From Streptomyces sp. AcH 505 (GTDB lineage Bacteria > Actinomycetota > Actinomycetes > Streptomycetales > Streptomycetaceae), in assembly GCF_000818175.1 (NCBI RefSeq), contig NZ_JTIY01000007.1:1-33869 (forward strand): a stretch of DNA of 33,869 nt. The letters are read 5' to 3'. This document shows, in pieces, positions 26,501 to 33,869 of this stretch. Both the position numbers and the translations under genes were made by a program. Under the pieces are notes generated by a model. It was not told the DNA's origin. It made no database searches and saw only the letters and a list, made by a program, of their open reading frames with translations. Every line of letters starts with the position of its first letter. The first letter of the stretch is position 1.

Positions 26501-27003
26501 CCACCGAAATGCTCATTCAGCAGCGCCTGTAGCTCGGACAAATAGAGCTCACGGACATGGTATGGATTTTTGTAGCGTGGAACGTCCGAGTATTCGTGCC
26601 GGTCGGGCGACGACAGCACCAGCACCCCGTCCGGAGCCAACACCCTCTTGATCTCCAGCATCATGGTTCGATGATCAGTCAGATGCTCGATCGTCTCGAA
26701 GCTAACAACAACGTCGATGCTGGCATCTTCAATCGGGATCGCCACCGCATCGCCCACGAGAAAACGGATATTCGGGCGAATATAGGCCTGGCAGGCGTGG
26801 GCAATCGATGCTTCGTCGATGTCCACGCCGACTACCGAAGCAGCGATGCCTGCGAGTAGATCCGATCCGTAGCCTTCGCCGCAGGCGATATCTAGAACGC
26901 GCTTGCCCTGCACCAAGTGCCGGGCGGCAAAGTAGCGGTGCAGGTGTTCAAGCCGAATATCCCCCTCGACCTGGGGTACGAACCGCTCGCCGGTAAAGTC
27001 CAT
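23530..27003 (-). CDS. Methyltransferase / coiled-coil / GT2 / WbsX-type multidomain protein
   Basis: This 1157-residue protein has four parts. Residues 1-225 are a class I SAM methyltransferase ('[18 protein letters not shown]'). Residues 245-375 are a coiled coil with exact 28-residue repeats. '[12 protein letters not shown]' at about 381 leads into a linker. Residues 552-800 are a GT2 domain ('[20 protein letters not shown]', 'ANDGSTDET', '[13 protein letters not shown]', '[14 protein letters not shown]'). From about 800 to the end is a WbsX-type domain ('[20 protein letters not shown]', '[13 protein letters not shown]'), a GH99-related fold found in O-antigen clusters. It could build and methylate a glycan in one complex. 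The coding strand carries ten Gs in a row at about residues 206-209. ATG 27003 follows an in-frame TTG. Confidence 0.88.
   Translation of the reverse strand: [1157 protein letters not shown]
25960..26253 (-). repeat. Tandem 28-residue coiled-coil repeats, 3.5 copies
   Basis: Within the large multidomain gene, units beginning DQRGQR start at residues 251, 279, 307 and 335, a constant spacing of 28 residues (84 bases). Twenty-eight residues equal four heptads, so the repeats keep coiled-coil register. The copies are similar but not identical; the fourth is cut short after about 14 residues. The length of such an array could vary between strains. Confidence 0.85.
26380..26389 (-). repeat. Ten-G homopolymer tract in coding sequence
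   Basis: The plus strand reads ten Cs, so the coding strand has ten Gs across codons for E-G-G-G at about residues 206-209 of the large multidomain gene, between its methyltransferase and coiled coil. The present length keeps the frame open. Loss or gain of one base would truncate the protein before the coiled coil, GT2 and WbsX parts. Such tracts drive phase variation in other bacteria. Confidence 0.8.
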
Positions 27004-27164
27004 CAATGTCTCTTCATGCTACTACAAGTGGCAATACCTAGAGTATAGTACCACGGATTGGCAACTCTTGAGTGCACTCCGAGGTGAATAGTATCACTGA
27101 CATGCCATCCCGCGGCGATTATGAATTGATCTGGAAATGTGGCCATGGGCCGGTACCAAATCGT

Positions 27165-28268
27165 TCAACCGATCAGATCATAGCGACCGGGTTTGTCCAT
27201 CCACCGCTGGATCGGGCGTCGGGCAAGGATCGGCCGCTCAACAAAACGGAAAGAGATATAAGCCAGAGCGAAGGTTAGGACACCCGCAATCCCAAGGATA
27301 GTGATGCAGAGCGGAACACTTCCGGACATCCACGGGGCCAATCGCTCAAGGATGCTATAGTGAACGAGGTAGGCACCATACGAATATGTACTGACGGCTG
27401 TTATAACCGTAACGGTGGGACCAGGTGTCGCGGAAAAACGCAAAAATGCAGGAAACACAAGCGCGAATCCGATTGATGTAAAACTGAAGATCAGCGACCG
27501 CCAAAACCGACCTTCGATCTCCCATACTCCTGTTCGAAACTGCCAATTGCCGATCGCAAGCGCCAGCAACCCTAGTCCCACGACCAAGGCCCCTTGCCAA
27601 TAGCGATCGAGAAAGGCGCTTCTTCGCATCCAGAGGGCAAGCGCAACACCATAGGCGATAGCGTCGAGGCGCAACAAAACAGTCTTTCGTATCGAGGCGT
27701 CCCATTGAGCAGCGTCCGGCATTATGGTGCGCAAAAACAGCGGAGCAATAAGAAAAACAAGAATTGTCAAAGGAGCCCCGCGTCGGCCCACCGCGTTTAC
27801 AAACGCAAACATCATGGCGGAAAACAGGAAATAGAACCATTCCTCGACCGTCAGCGACCAGGATACTGCAAACCAGCCATCTGCCGGAAAGGGCCAAGCT
27901 AAATTTTGGGCGAAAGCCATGTAAGTAGCAAAATGTACGACGGGATCAAGCGGCGGCAACAGCACCAGCAGGACGATCAGCCATAACAGATAAGCCGGGA
28001 CAGTGCGCATGAGACGCCTCAGCAGGAAAATCGCCCACGCCTCGAAGGTTGGGCGGCGCACACAAATGTCGAGCAGCAGATTACCGATCAGAAAGCCACT
28101 GAGGACAAAAAACAACTCAACACCGAGGAACCCCAACTGCATCACCCAAAGCGGCACAGCACGGAACTGTTGAAACAGAGGTATCGCGACAAAATGCGAA
28201 ATGAGAACCAGCGATATCGCGATCATTCTTAAAAGGTCGAGACCGAGAACGCGCTTTCCGCTCTGCAT
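27165..28268 (-). CDS. Acyltransferase family 3 (OafA/YrhL-like) membrane protein
   Basis: This is a 367-residue membrane protein with about ten hydrophobic segments and no extra C-terminal domain. Family signs are the N-terminal 'GLDLLRMIAISLVLISHF' with H25, 'GVELFFVLSGFLIGNLL' at 49-65, an arginine-rich 'RRLMRTVPAYLLW', and 'SWSLTVEEWFYFLF'. These enzymes transfer acetyl or other acyl groups from acyl-CoA to surface glycans, often O-antigens, across the inner membrane. Among O-polysaccharide export and synthesis genes, O-acetylation of the glycan is the likely role. ATG 28268 is the natural start. It is separated from the Wzt gene by 123 bases and from the large gene downstream by 161 bases; neither gap shows a clear terminator. 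Confidence 0.9.
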   Translation of the reverse strand: MQSGKRVLGLDLLRMIAISLVLISHFVAIPLFQQFRAVPLWVMQLGFLGVELFFVLSGFLIGNLLLDICVRRPTFEAWAIFLLRRLMRTVPAYLLWLIVLLVLLPPLDPVVHFATYMAFAQNLAWPFPADGWFAVSWSLTVEEWFYFLFSAMMFAFVNAVGRRGAPLTILVFLIAPLFLRTIMPDAAQWDASIRKTVLLRLDAIAYGVALALWMRRSAFLDRYWQGALVVGLGLLALAIGNWQFRTGVWEIEGRFWRSLIFSFTSIGFALVFPAFLRFSATPGPTVTVITAVSTYSYGAYLVHYSILERLAPWMSGSVPLCITILGIAGVLTFALAYISFRFVERPILARRPIQRWMDKPGRYDLIG

Positions 28269-28391
28269 TGCCTGCTCTGCTTATCGAGAATGGCGCCTGC
28301 GCCCACCGGCCGCGAGAATGGACCGCCTACTCAGAGACAGGACAATAAAACGTTGGCGCTCAAGGAACAGTGCCGAACTCCCGCATCCGAT

Positions 28392-29150
28392 CTAGGCCGC
28401 CATGGCAGCCTGAAAGCTATCGATGACATCGGCGATCGGACCAAAACGCTGTATTTGCCCCTGCCGCATCCACAAACCCTTGTTGCACCACCGCCTGCAG
28501 ATATCGAGATTATGCGATGCAAGCACCAGGACGCTCGCCTTCTCGACGAATGAATCGATCCGCGCCCGCGCTTTGGCCATGAAACTCGCATCTCCGGCCA
28601 TGATCCATTCATCCATCAGCAGGATCTCGGGCTCGAAGCAGGTTGCAACCGCGAATGTGAGCCGCAGCATCATGCCGGACGAGTAGGTTCGCACTGGCAT
28701 ATCGAGGTAATCACCGAGCTCGGTGAACTCCGCGATGTCGGGGAGCAAATGCTCGATCTCTCGCGATGACAAACCCAGAAGCAAGCCGCGAATTCGAACG
28801 TTGTCATAACCGGAAAGATCCGTGTCAATCCCAAGTCCGATATCGAACATCGGCGAGATGCGGCCATGCACGGATACGGTTCCCGCCACCGGCTCATAGA
28901 TTCCAGCCATGACACGCAACAGCGTGGTCTTCCCGGCGCCATTGGCGCCGATCAGTGCCAGCCGGTCGCCACTTTCAAGCGACAGCGAGATATCATGCAG
29001 GGCGTCGATGACAATCCTGTCATTGGCATCACGCGCGATACGCCCGGCAGAGCCCCGCGACAGCAGGCTTTTCTTCAGCGATCGCGACCCACCCTGATAG
29101 ACTGGAAACGAAACGCTGACGTGATCGAGACTGAGAACGGATGGAGACAT
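28392..29150 (-). CDS. wzt: O-polysaccharide ABC transporter ATP-binding protein Wzt
   Basis: This 252-residue ATPase powers export of a lipid-linked polysaccharide across the inner membrane. Walker A is 'IGANGAGKTTLL' (68-75), the signature is 'TYSSGMMLRL' (156-160), Walker B is 'ILLMDEW' (176-181), and the switch histidine is H213 in 'LASHNLD'. 'GRISPMFDIGLGIDTDLSG' is typical of Wzt and KpsT-type polysaccharide exporters. The protein ends soon after the ATPase core, so it lacks the C-terminal carbohydrate-binding domain that recognises capped chains in some Wzt proteins. This is the short type, as in Klebsiella O2a. ATG 29150 lies 5 bases after the permease stop, so wzm and wzt are co-translated. 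Confidence 0.94.
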   Translation of the reverse strand: MSPSVLSLDHVSVSFPVYQGGSRSLKKSLLSRGSAGRIARDANDRIVIDALHDISLSLESGDRLALIGANGAGKTTLLRVMAGIYEPVAGTVSVHGRISPMFDIGLGIDTDLSGYDNVRIRGLLLGLSSREIEHLLPDIAEFTELGDYLDMPVRTYSSGMMLRLTFAVATCFEPEILLMDEWIMAGDASFMAKARARIDSFVEKASVLVLASHNLDICRRWCNKGLWMRQGQIQRFGPIADVIDSFQAAMAA

Positions 29151-29155
29151 CGACT

Positions 29156-29977
29156 TCAGACCCAGTAGGAGATGCGCGCCCGGAACCGGACGAAGAAGGC
29201 CGCAGCCAACAAGAAGTTCACAGCGGTTATCAGCGCAACGGCGACATAATTGTCAACCGATGGCAGTTGCCCCAGCAGCGGTGCCCGCACGACCTCGCAA
29301 AGATGATAAAACGGATTGAATGTCAGCAAAGCGGTATTTTCCCGCAACAGTTCCGGCTTCCACATGATCGGTGTCAGAAAGAAAACGATCTGCGTAACGC
29401 TTGCGACGATCTGCGGGATATCGCGGAACCGGGCTGACACAATGCCGAGATAAAGGCTGGCGAGCGCACCATTAAGAGTTAACAGCAGAAAACCCGGGAT
29501 TGCCCAGAGCGCCGTGCTCCCCGGCCAGATCTTGAAGTAGATCAGAACTCCGAAGTAGATCACGAAGTTGTGGGCAAAAATGATGATCTTACCCCAGATG
29601 AAACGGTAGACGTAGGCTGAGTAAGGAAGTCGGACCTGCTTGATGTACGATTCCGCACCCGTGAAAAGCGCGCCGGCCTCGGTCAGCGCGGCGCTGATCA
29701 GGCCCCAGACCAGCAGCCCGACGCAAAGGAACGGCATGAAATCATGCAGTGCGATTTTCAAGATCTGCGAATAGAGCATGCCCAGCGCCACCACCATGAT
29801 CGCCATGCTGGCTGTGAGCCATAGTGGCCCCAACAGCGAGCGCCGGTAACGCTGCAGGATATCGTTCCACCCGAGCTTGCCCCACAGCGGCCACAACGCC
29901 GCTCCATCGACGATGTCTCGAACAGCCAAGCGTATTTGCCCATACGTCTTTTGCGCGGGCATGGTAGTTGAGATCAA
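29156..29977 (-). CDS. wzm: O-polysaccharide ABC transporter permease Wzm
   Basis: This 273-residue inner-membrane permease of the ABC2 family has six hydrophobic segments. 'LGWNDILQRYRRSLLGPLWL' near residue 35 is the amphipathic interface-helix region typical of Wzm and other polysaccharide permeases, and 'PIMWKPELL' and 'LTFNPFYHLCEVVRAPLLG' are the usual C-terminal elements. With Wzt it should export undecaprenyl-diphosphate-linked O-polysaccharide to the periplasm. TTG 29977 is chosen because AGGAG lies 7 bases upstream; ATG 29962 has no such site. The GT4 gene upstream ends 39 bases before it. The order Wzt, Wzm, GT4, Gmd-like, Gmd resembles the P. aeruginosa A-band locus. Confidence 0.94.
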   Translation of the reverse strand: MISTTMPAQKTYGQIRLAVRDIVDGAALWPLWGKLGWNDILQRYRRSLLGPLWLTASMAIMVVALGMLYSQILKIALHDFMPFLCVGLLVWGLISAALTEAGALFTGAESYIKQVRLPYSAYVYRFIWGKIIIFAHNFVIYFGVLIYFKIWPGSTALWAIPGFLLLTLNGALASLYLGIVSARFRDIPQIVASVTQIVFFLTPIMWKPELLRENTALLTFNPFYHLCEVVRAPLLGQLPSVDNYVAVALITAVNFLLAAAFFVRFRARISYWV

Positions 29978-29984
29978 CGGCTTA

Positions 29985-29989
29985 CTCCT
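29985..29989 (-). promoter_or_regulatory. Shine-Dalgarno site setting a TTG start for wzm
   Basis: AGGAG on the minus strand lies 7 bases before TTG 29977. It makes this rare codon a better start than ATG 29962. Confidence 0.65.
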
Positions 29990-30016
29990 GGCTCATCTCG
30001 ACATCTTTTCTCGAGA

Positions 30017-31153
30017 TTATCTGACAGCGCGACGCTTATCGGCGGCCCGCTCGTATACAGCCTGCATTCGCTCAAGAAACAGCGACTGATCATACTCGGC
30101 ACGCACACGTGCGCGGCCGGCGCAACCCAACCTCGAAGCCAATTCCGGATCATCAAGCAGGCGACGAAGCGCCTGCGCGAATGCCGATGGATCGTTCGGC
30201 GGCACGGTCACCCCCTCGAGTCCGTCGCGTGCGACATGCGGCACAGCCGTCCCCAATGAGGTATTCACAATCGGCCGGCCGGCGGACATGGCCTCCAGCT
30301 GAACCAGACCGAACGCCTCGGCATCCGTCACCGACGGAAATGCGAGCACGTTGGCCGCATGAATATATTGCTTCACCTCGTCGCGCTGCAGGCCGCCAAG
30401 AAACATCACCCGGTCCGAAATTCCAAGCTCCGATGACAAGCTCTGGAGTTCGGCCTTGAGCGCGCCTTCACCGATGATCATTGCCTGGGCGTCAACATGC
30501 CGCATGGCACGAAGGAACACTTCATACCCCTTGTAACTGACAAGGCGGCCCACCGCGACGACAAGCCGTGGATAGCGCGCTTTCAACCCGGTAACGGCTG
30601 CGCCCTGCGCCTCATCGAGTCCGCTCCAGTAGTCGACGTCGCAACCGTAAGGTACCACGGTGCACTTCTCGGCGTGGCGGCCCAGAAACTCCGAGTTTTC
30701 GATCATAGCCCGATCGGACACGACAATCGTATCCGCCCTTGCAAGCGTGCGCTGGACCAGCGGCGCCAATATGCGCACCAGCAGCGATCGTCCGATAATT
30801 TCCGCATGCCAGTGCACAATCAATGTGGTCTGCCGCGGAAAGCCCAGCAGAACGCCCATGTCGACCAGCGGGAACGGCGCATGACAAATCACTATATCCA
30901 TCGCCTTCGCTTGCTGCGCGAAGACAAACGGGTAGCTCAACGCGATCGGTGTGGAGAACACCGTCCCCCATGACGTCACGGCCCTCACGGGCACACTATC
31001 GACGGAATGGCTGCGCCCGAAACCAAACGCACGGGCCACAAGGATCGAGCTGTCGAAACCGGCGCGCGGCAGCTTCGCCAGCGTCGCGATGACGTGTGGA
31101 ATGCCGCCATGGACGTCCGGCAAGTAGATCTTATAAGCGTGCAGCAGGCGCAT
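30017..31153 (-). CDS. GT4-family glycosyltransferase (A-band-like)
   Basis: This is a 378-residue retaining GT-B glycosyltransferase. 'DVHGGIPHVIATLAKL' near the N-terminus is the donor-loop region, 'VAVGRLVSYKGYEVFLRAM' opens the C-terminal domain, and 'DAEAFGLVQLEAMSAGRPIV' carries the E-x7-E motif for the nucleotide sugar. It looks like the mannosyl- or rhamnosyltransferases (WbdB/WbpZ-type) that build homopolymer O-chains for ABC export. The setting fits: Wzm lies downstream and GDP-sugar genes lie upstream, so GDP-mannose or a GDP-6-deoxyhexose is the likely donor. ATG 31153 has no strong ribosome site. A 112-base gap separates it from the Gmd-like gene and shows no gene or hairpin I can support. 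Confidence 0.88.
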   Translation of the reverse strand: MRLLHAYKIYLPDVHGGIPHVIATLAKLPRAGFDSSILVARAFGFGRSHSVDSVPVRAVTSWGTVFSTPIALSYPFVFAQQAKAMDIVICHAPFPLVDMGVLLGFPRQTTLIVHWHAEIIGRSLLVRILAPLVQRTLARADTIVVSDRAMIENSEFLGRHAEKCTVVPYGCDVDYWSGLDEAQGAAVTGLKARYPRLVVAVGRLVSYKGYEVFLRAMRHVDAQAMIIGEGALKAELQSLSSELGISDRVMFLGGLQRDEVKQYIHAANVLAFPSVTDAEAFGLVQLEAMSAGRPIVNTSLGTAVPHVARDGLEGVTVPPNDPSAFAQALRRLLDDPELASRLGCAGRARVRAEYDQSLFLERMQAVYERAADKRRAVR

Positions 31154-31265
31154 TCAGACGGTCATCCACGGACTCTCACCGGCTTCATCGTCATGCATCT
31201 CTCGCAAAAAGTGAATGCCGGCGTCAGGATAAGGCGCGCGCAAGATAACAGCAAAGAGGACTTTC

Positions 31266-32321
31266 TTACGGCAAATTTGACCCTGCCGCACCGAAAACGC
31301 CTTGTGATTCTTGAGAATTTGCCCTCAGATCATCTTGAACGCGTTTCACTTGGGCTTTCACCATTGTCGAAACCAGATCCGGAAAGGCAACCTTCGGCCT
31401 CCAGTTAAAAGTGGCACGAAGCTTTGCCGGATTTGCGCGTGTGTAGTGACTGTCGGTTTTTCGGATCAGTTTTGGGTCGACACTAACATAATCGGTCCAG
31501 TCCAGGCCGACCGAGCGGAAGGCGACGTCACAGAGCTCCTGAATCGAGTGATCTTCGCCGGTGCCGATGACATAATCATCCGCGGTGGGATGCTGCAAAA
31601 TCATATGCATCACTTCCGCATAGTCGCCAGCGAAGCCGAAATCGCGCCGCACGCTGAGATCCCCCAGCAGCAGCTTGCCATCCAGCAGAATCGGCCGCCC
31701 TCGCTCATCGAGTTCAGGCGTATCCCTCAATCCACACCAGGCCGCCGCAGCAGCGTAAGCAATCTTTTGTGATACGAAAGACAGCGGGCGATACGGGCTT
31801 TCATGATTGAACATGATGCCCGAACAGGCATGCAGGCCGTATTGCTGTCGGTAGGCGCCAATAATCCTGTGCCCATACAGCTTGGCCACGCCATAGGGAG
31901 ATTTCGGCTCGCAATGGGTGTGTTCATCCTGGCGCTCGCTGAAGCCGTCGCCGAAGATATCGGATGACGAAGCCTGGAACAGGCGGCAGTCAAGCTTGTG
32001 CTTGAGCAGTAGCTCGCAGATGTTCTGCGGCAAGAAAGCATTGATTTCCGCGGTTTCCCGCGGCGCTTTCCACGATAGGATCGGCCGCGACACCGCGGCG
32101 AGATTGTAGATCTCGTCCGGCTTCGTGCTCGCAATCAGCAGCTCGAGAAACCCATTATCCGTCGGTTCGCCGACATGCCAGCGCACGCCGTCATCGTCCG
32201 AACCCGAGCGCGGCAACCGTCGGGACTGCGCATGCACTGAATAGCCATGCCGGCGCAGGAGATCGACGAGATAGCGGCCATCCTGCCCGCTCGCGCCGGT
32301 AACCAAAGCACTCTTAGCCAA
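31266..32321 (-). CDS. GDP-mannose 4,6-dehydratase-like SDR, possibly a 4-reductase
   Basis: This 351-residue extended SDR resembles Gmd along its length: 'LVTGASGQDGRYLVDLLRRH' for NAD(P), '[14 protein letters not shown]', 'SPYGVAKLYGHRII' with the YxxxK pair (Y143, K147), and 'GIMFNHESPYRPLSFV'. At the dehydratase site, the Gmd 'STSE' is 'SSSD' here (S119, D121), so the usual threonine and glutamate are changed. It may therefore act after Gmd, for example as a 4-keto reductase giving GDP-D-rhamnose or GDP-6-deoxytalose, rather than as a second dehydratase; that is inference. TTG 32321 has GGGGA 7 bases upstream. The next gene upstream is Gmd itself, 123 bases away. Confidence 0.82.
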   Translation of the reverse strand: MAKSALVTGASGQDGRYLVDLLRRHGYSVHAQSRRLPRSGSDDDGVRWHVGEPTDNGFLELLIASTKPDEIYNLAAVSRPILSWKAPRETAEINAFLPQNICELLLKHKLDCRLFQASSSDIFGDGFSERQDEHTHCEPKSPYGVAKLYGHRIIGAYRQQYGLHACSGIMFNHESPYRPLSFVSQKIAYAAAAAWCGLRDTPELDERGRPILLDGKLLLGDLSVRRDFGFAGDYAEVMHMILQHPTADDYVIGTGEDHSIQELCDVAFRSVGLDWTDYVSVDPKLIRKTDSHYTRANPAKLRATFNWRPKVAFPDLVSTMVKAQVKRVQDDLRANSQESQGVFGAAGSNLP

Positions 32322-32444
32322 CGGATTGTCCCCATCCGCTCGTGTGAAGCCCCCCGGCTACCATCACTGATTGAAACTCGGTCTGATCGCACTTTTACTG
32401 GTAGTACGCCAGTCCGTTCGAAGCGTTTTCTCGTCGAAAAGTGC

Positions 32445-33536
32445 TTATTCGTTATAGTTGAAGTATTTGAAACCGTGTTGCTTGATTAGTTCGTCGCGCT
32501 GCGCGGATTTCAGATCCTCCTGCATCATCTCCGTCACCAGCTCGACAAACGTTGTCGCCGGCGACCAGCCAAGGTTGCGTTTTGCCTTGGAGGGATCACC
32601 CAACAGGGTTTCAACTTCCGCTGGACGGAAATAACGCGGGTCGACCTCGACAATGCACTTGCCGGTCGCCTCATTATAACCCTTTTCGCCGACGCCAGTT
32701 CCCTCCCAGCGCACCGCAATACCTGCCTCTTTCGCGGCAAGCTCCACGAATTCACGCACCGAATGCTGTTCACCGGTGGCGATGACATAATCTTCCGGCT
32801 TTTCCTGCTGCAGCATCAGCCACTGCATCTCGACGTAATCACGCGCGTGGCCCCAATCACGTAGCGCGTTCAGATTGCCGAGGTAGAGCTTGTCCTGCAG
32901 GCCGAGCTTGATGCGCGCCAGAGCGCGCGTGATCTTGCGGGTGACGAAGGTCTCGCCTCGGATCGGTGATTCATGATTGAAGAGAATGCCGTTGCAGGCA
33001 TAAAGGCCGTAGGCCTCGCGATAGTTGACGGTGATCCAGTAGGCATAGAGCTTGGCCACCGCATAAGGCGAGCGCGGATAGAACGGCGTCGTCTCCTTCT
33101 GCGGAATCTCCTGCACCAGTCCGTAGAGTTCGGACGTGGACGCCTGATAGAACCGGGTCTTTTTTTCTAGGCCAAGGATGCGGATCGCTTCCAGCAAGCG
33201 CAGGGGGCCGAGCGCATCGGAATTGGCCGTGTACTCCGGTTCCTCGAACGACACCGCGACATGGCTCTGAGCCGCGAGATTGTAGATTTCGTCCGGCTGT
33301 ACTTGCTGAACGATGCGGATGAGGCTGGAGGAATCCGTCAAGTCGCCGTGGTGCAACCTGAAATCATGCCCTTTTTCATGTAGGTCATGGTAGAGGTGAT
33401 CGATCCGATCGGTATTGAACAACGACGTCCGCCGCTTGATGCCGTGCACGCTGTAGTCCTTGGCCAGCAGCAGCTCCGCCAGATAGGCTCCATCTTGCCC
33501 GGTAACTCCGGTGATCAGGGCGGTTTTTTTCGACAT
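32445..33536 (-). CDS. gmd: GDP-mannose 4,6-dehydratase
   Basis: This 363-residue enzyme turns GDP-mannose into GDP-4-keto-6-deoxymannose, the branch point to GDP-fucose, GDP-rhamnose and relatives. '[19 protein letters not shown]' is the NADP motif, '[15 protein letters not shown]' the loop that contacts a neighbouring subunit, and the active site is T134, E136, Y158 and K162 in 'QASTSELYG' and '[11 protein letters not shown]'. '[19 protein letters not shown]' and '[16 protein letters not shown]' are also typical. ATG 33536 gives the family's length; the ribosome site is weak. It is the first gene of the minus-strand block and faces a GT4 gene across a 210-base divergent gap. Confidence 0.97.
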   Translation of the reverse strand: MSKKTALITGVTGQDGAYLAELLLAKDYSVHGIKRRTSLFNTDRIDHLYHDLHEKGHDFRLHHGDLTDSSSLIRIVQQVQPDEIYNLAAQSHVAVSFEEPEYTANSDALGPLRLLEAIRILGLEKKTRFYQASTSELYGLVQEIPQKETTPFYPRSPYAVAKLYAYWITVNYREAYGLYACNGILFNHESPIRGETFVTRKITRALARIKLGLQDKLYLGNLNALRDWGHARDYVEMQWLMLQQEKPEDYVIATGEQHSVREFVELAAKEAGIAVRWEGTGVGEKGYNEATGKCIVEVDPRYFRPAEVETLLGDPSKAKRNLGWSPATTFVELVTEMMQEDLKSAQRDELIKQHGFKYFNYNE

Positions 33537-33622
33537 TCAGGTTTCGGTCCAATGATCGGGAATGCAACGTTCCGCCTCATCCAAGAGGACGAGACGGGAG
33601 CTTTTAGCTGGTGCAGCAATCA

Positions 33623-33651
33623 TTTACAATTGCCGGTTGCGGAATCATATT
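33623..33651 (+). promoter_or_regulatory. Possible promoter for the right-edge GT4 gene
   Basis: TTTACA and CATATT are spaced by 17 bases, giving five and four matches to the sigma-70 hexamers. The leader to ATG 33747 would be about 90 bases. The match is modest, and the host's consensus may differ from that of E. coli. Confidence 0.25.
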
Positions 33652-33746
33652 TATTGGTAAAGCAGCCGACGTGTGGATTTCACCTATCACCACAATGAGA
33701 TAGATACCCTGCCAGTCATCAGCTGAAAGCAAGTAGACCGCACCGA

Positions 33747-33869
33747 ATGGGTTTTGCGGAACGCCCACAACAAGACTACCTCGCCGGCAGCGAAACCCTC
33801 TCGCCGCAGGGGTCGATTCTCTATGTAGTGTCCGAAGACTGGGCCTTTCTGTCGCACCGGCTGCCGATG
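33747..33869 (+). CDS. GT4-family glycosyltransferase, 3' partial
   Basis: The frame from ATG 33747 runs open for 41 codons to the right edge. After a polar leader of about 20 residues it reads 'SILYVVSEDWAFLSHRLPM', the first strand and donor-side loop of a GT4 subfamily common in O-antigen clusters, whose members begin with a similar 'VVSEDWxFxSHRLP' stretch. It is transcribed away from gmd, so a second, rightward unit of the same glycan locus begins here. The ribosome site is weak, and a start closer to the strand is possible beyond the first codons. The rest of the protein, and so the donor motif, lies outside the window. Confidence 0.75.
   Translation, partial: MGFAERPQQDYLAGSETLSPQGSILYVVSEDWAFLSHRLPM

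Noticed and set aside
32423..32444. Hairpin after gmd (TTTTC and GAAAA arms)
   Set aside because: Only five pairs, AT-rich, with no T-run, so it is weak as a terminator.

Overview
This window is a cell-envelope polysaccharide region from a GC-rich alphaproteobacterium. The Nitrobacteraceae (Bradyrhizobium, Rhodopseudomonas, Afipia and relatives) are my best guess. The reasons are the high GC content at both ends, the frequent TTG and GTG starts, and the resemblance of the LptF-like and Gmd proteins to those of that family. This is recognition from memory, not a database result. I see no tRNA, rRNA, CRISPR array, insertion sequence or phage gene.

Layout. (1) 3-2862, plus strand: two tandem GT39/ArnT-like membrane glycosyltransferases, the first cut by the left edge. 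(2) 2898-10092, minus strand: an unpaired LptF/LptG-type permease, two GT4 enzymes, a GT2 enzyme preceded by a 70-residue coiled-coil ORF, and rfbA and rfbB for dTDP-4-keto-6-deoxyglucose. (3) 10093-10548: a divergent intergenic region. (4) 10549-15325, plus strand, more AT-rich: a GT-C-like membrane protein, a methyltransferase, and a 760-residue GT-C-like protein with an N-terminal periplasmic domain. (5) 15341-22225, minus strand: gtrA, a TVP38/DedA-like membrane protein, an FAD oxidoreductase, an extended SDR, dprE2, dprE1 and a HAD-UbiA fusion. (6) 22371-27003, minus strand: a GT4 enzyme and a large methyltransferase/coiled-coil/GT2/WbsX protein. (7) 27165-33536, minus strand: an acyltransferase, Wzt and Wzm, a GT4 enzyme, a Gmd-like SDR and Gmd. 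(8) 33747 to the right edge, plus strand: the first 41 codons of another GT4 enzyme.

The pieces fit two connected jobs. Blocks 6 to 8 look like an ABC-transporter-dependent O-polysaccharide system built on GDP-6-deoxyhexose, resembling the P. aeruginosa A-band arrangement. Block 5 looks like a complete route to polyprenyl-phosphate-D-arabinofuranose, as known from mycobacterial cell-wall synthesis: UbiA-type phosphoribosyltransferase, phosphatase, DprE1 and DprE2 epimerase, with a GtrA membrane protein alongside. Four GT-C-type membrane proteins in the window could use such lipid-linked donors outside the inner membrane. The 760-residue protein recalls the Emb arabinosyltransferases in its TM1 / periplasmic domain / TM2 arrangement. 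The main proposal is therefore a D-arabinofuranose decoration system in a Gram-negative envelope glycan locus.

Other notable points are a ten-G tract inside the large multidomain gene, which could support phase variation, and a DprE1 with alanine where M. tuberculosis has the drug-targeted cysteine. There is also a Gmd paralog with a changed catalytic acid, and a repeated GT2-then-GT4 gene pair.
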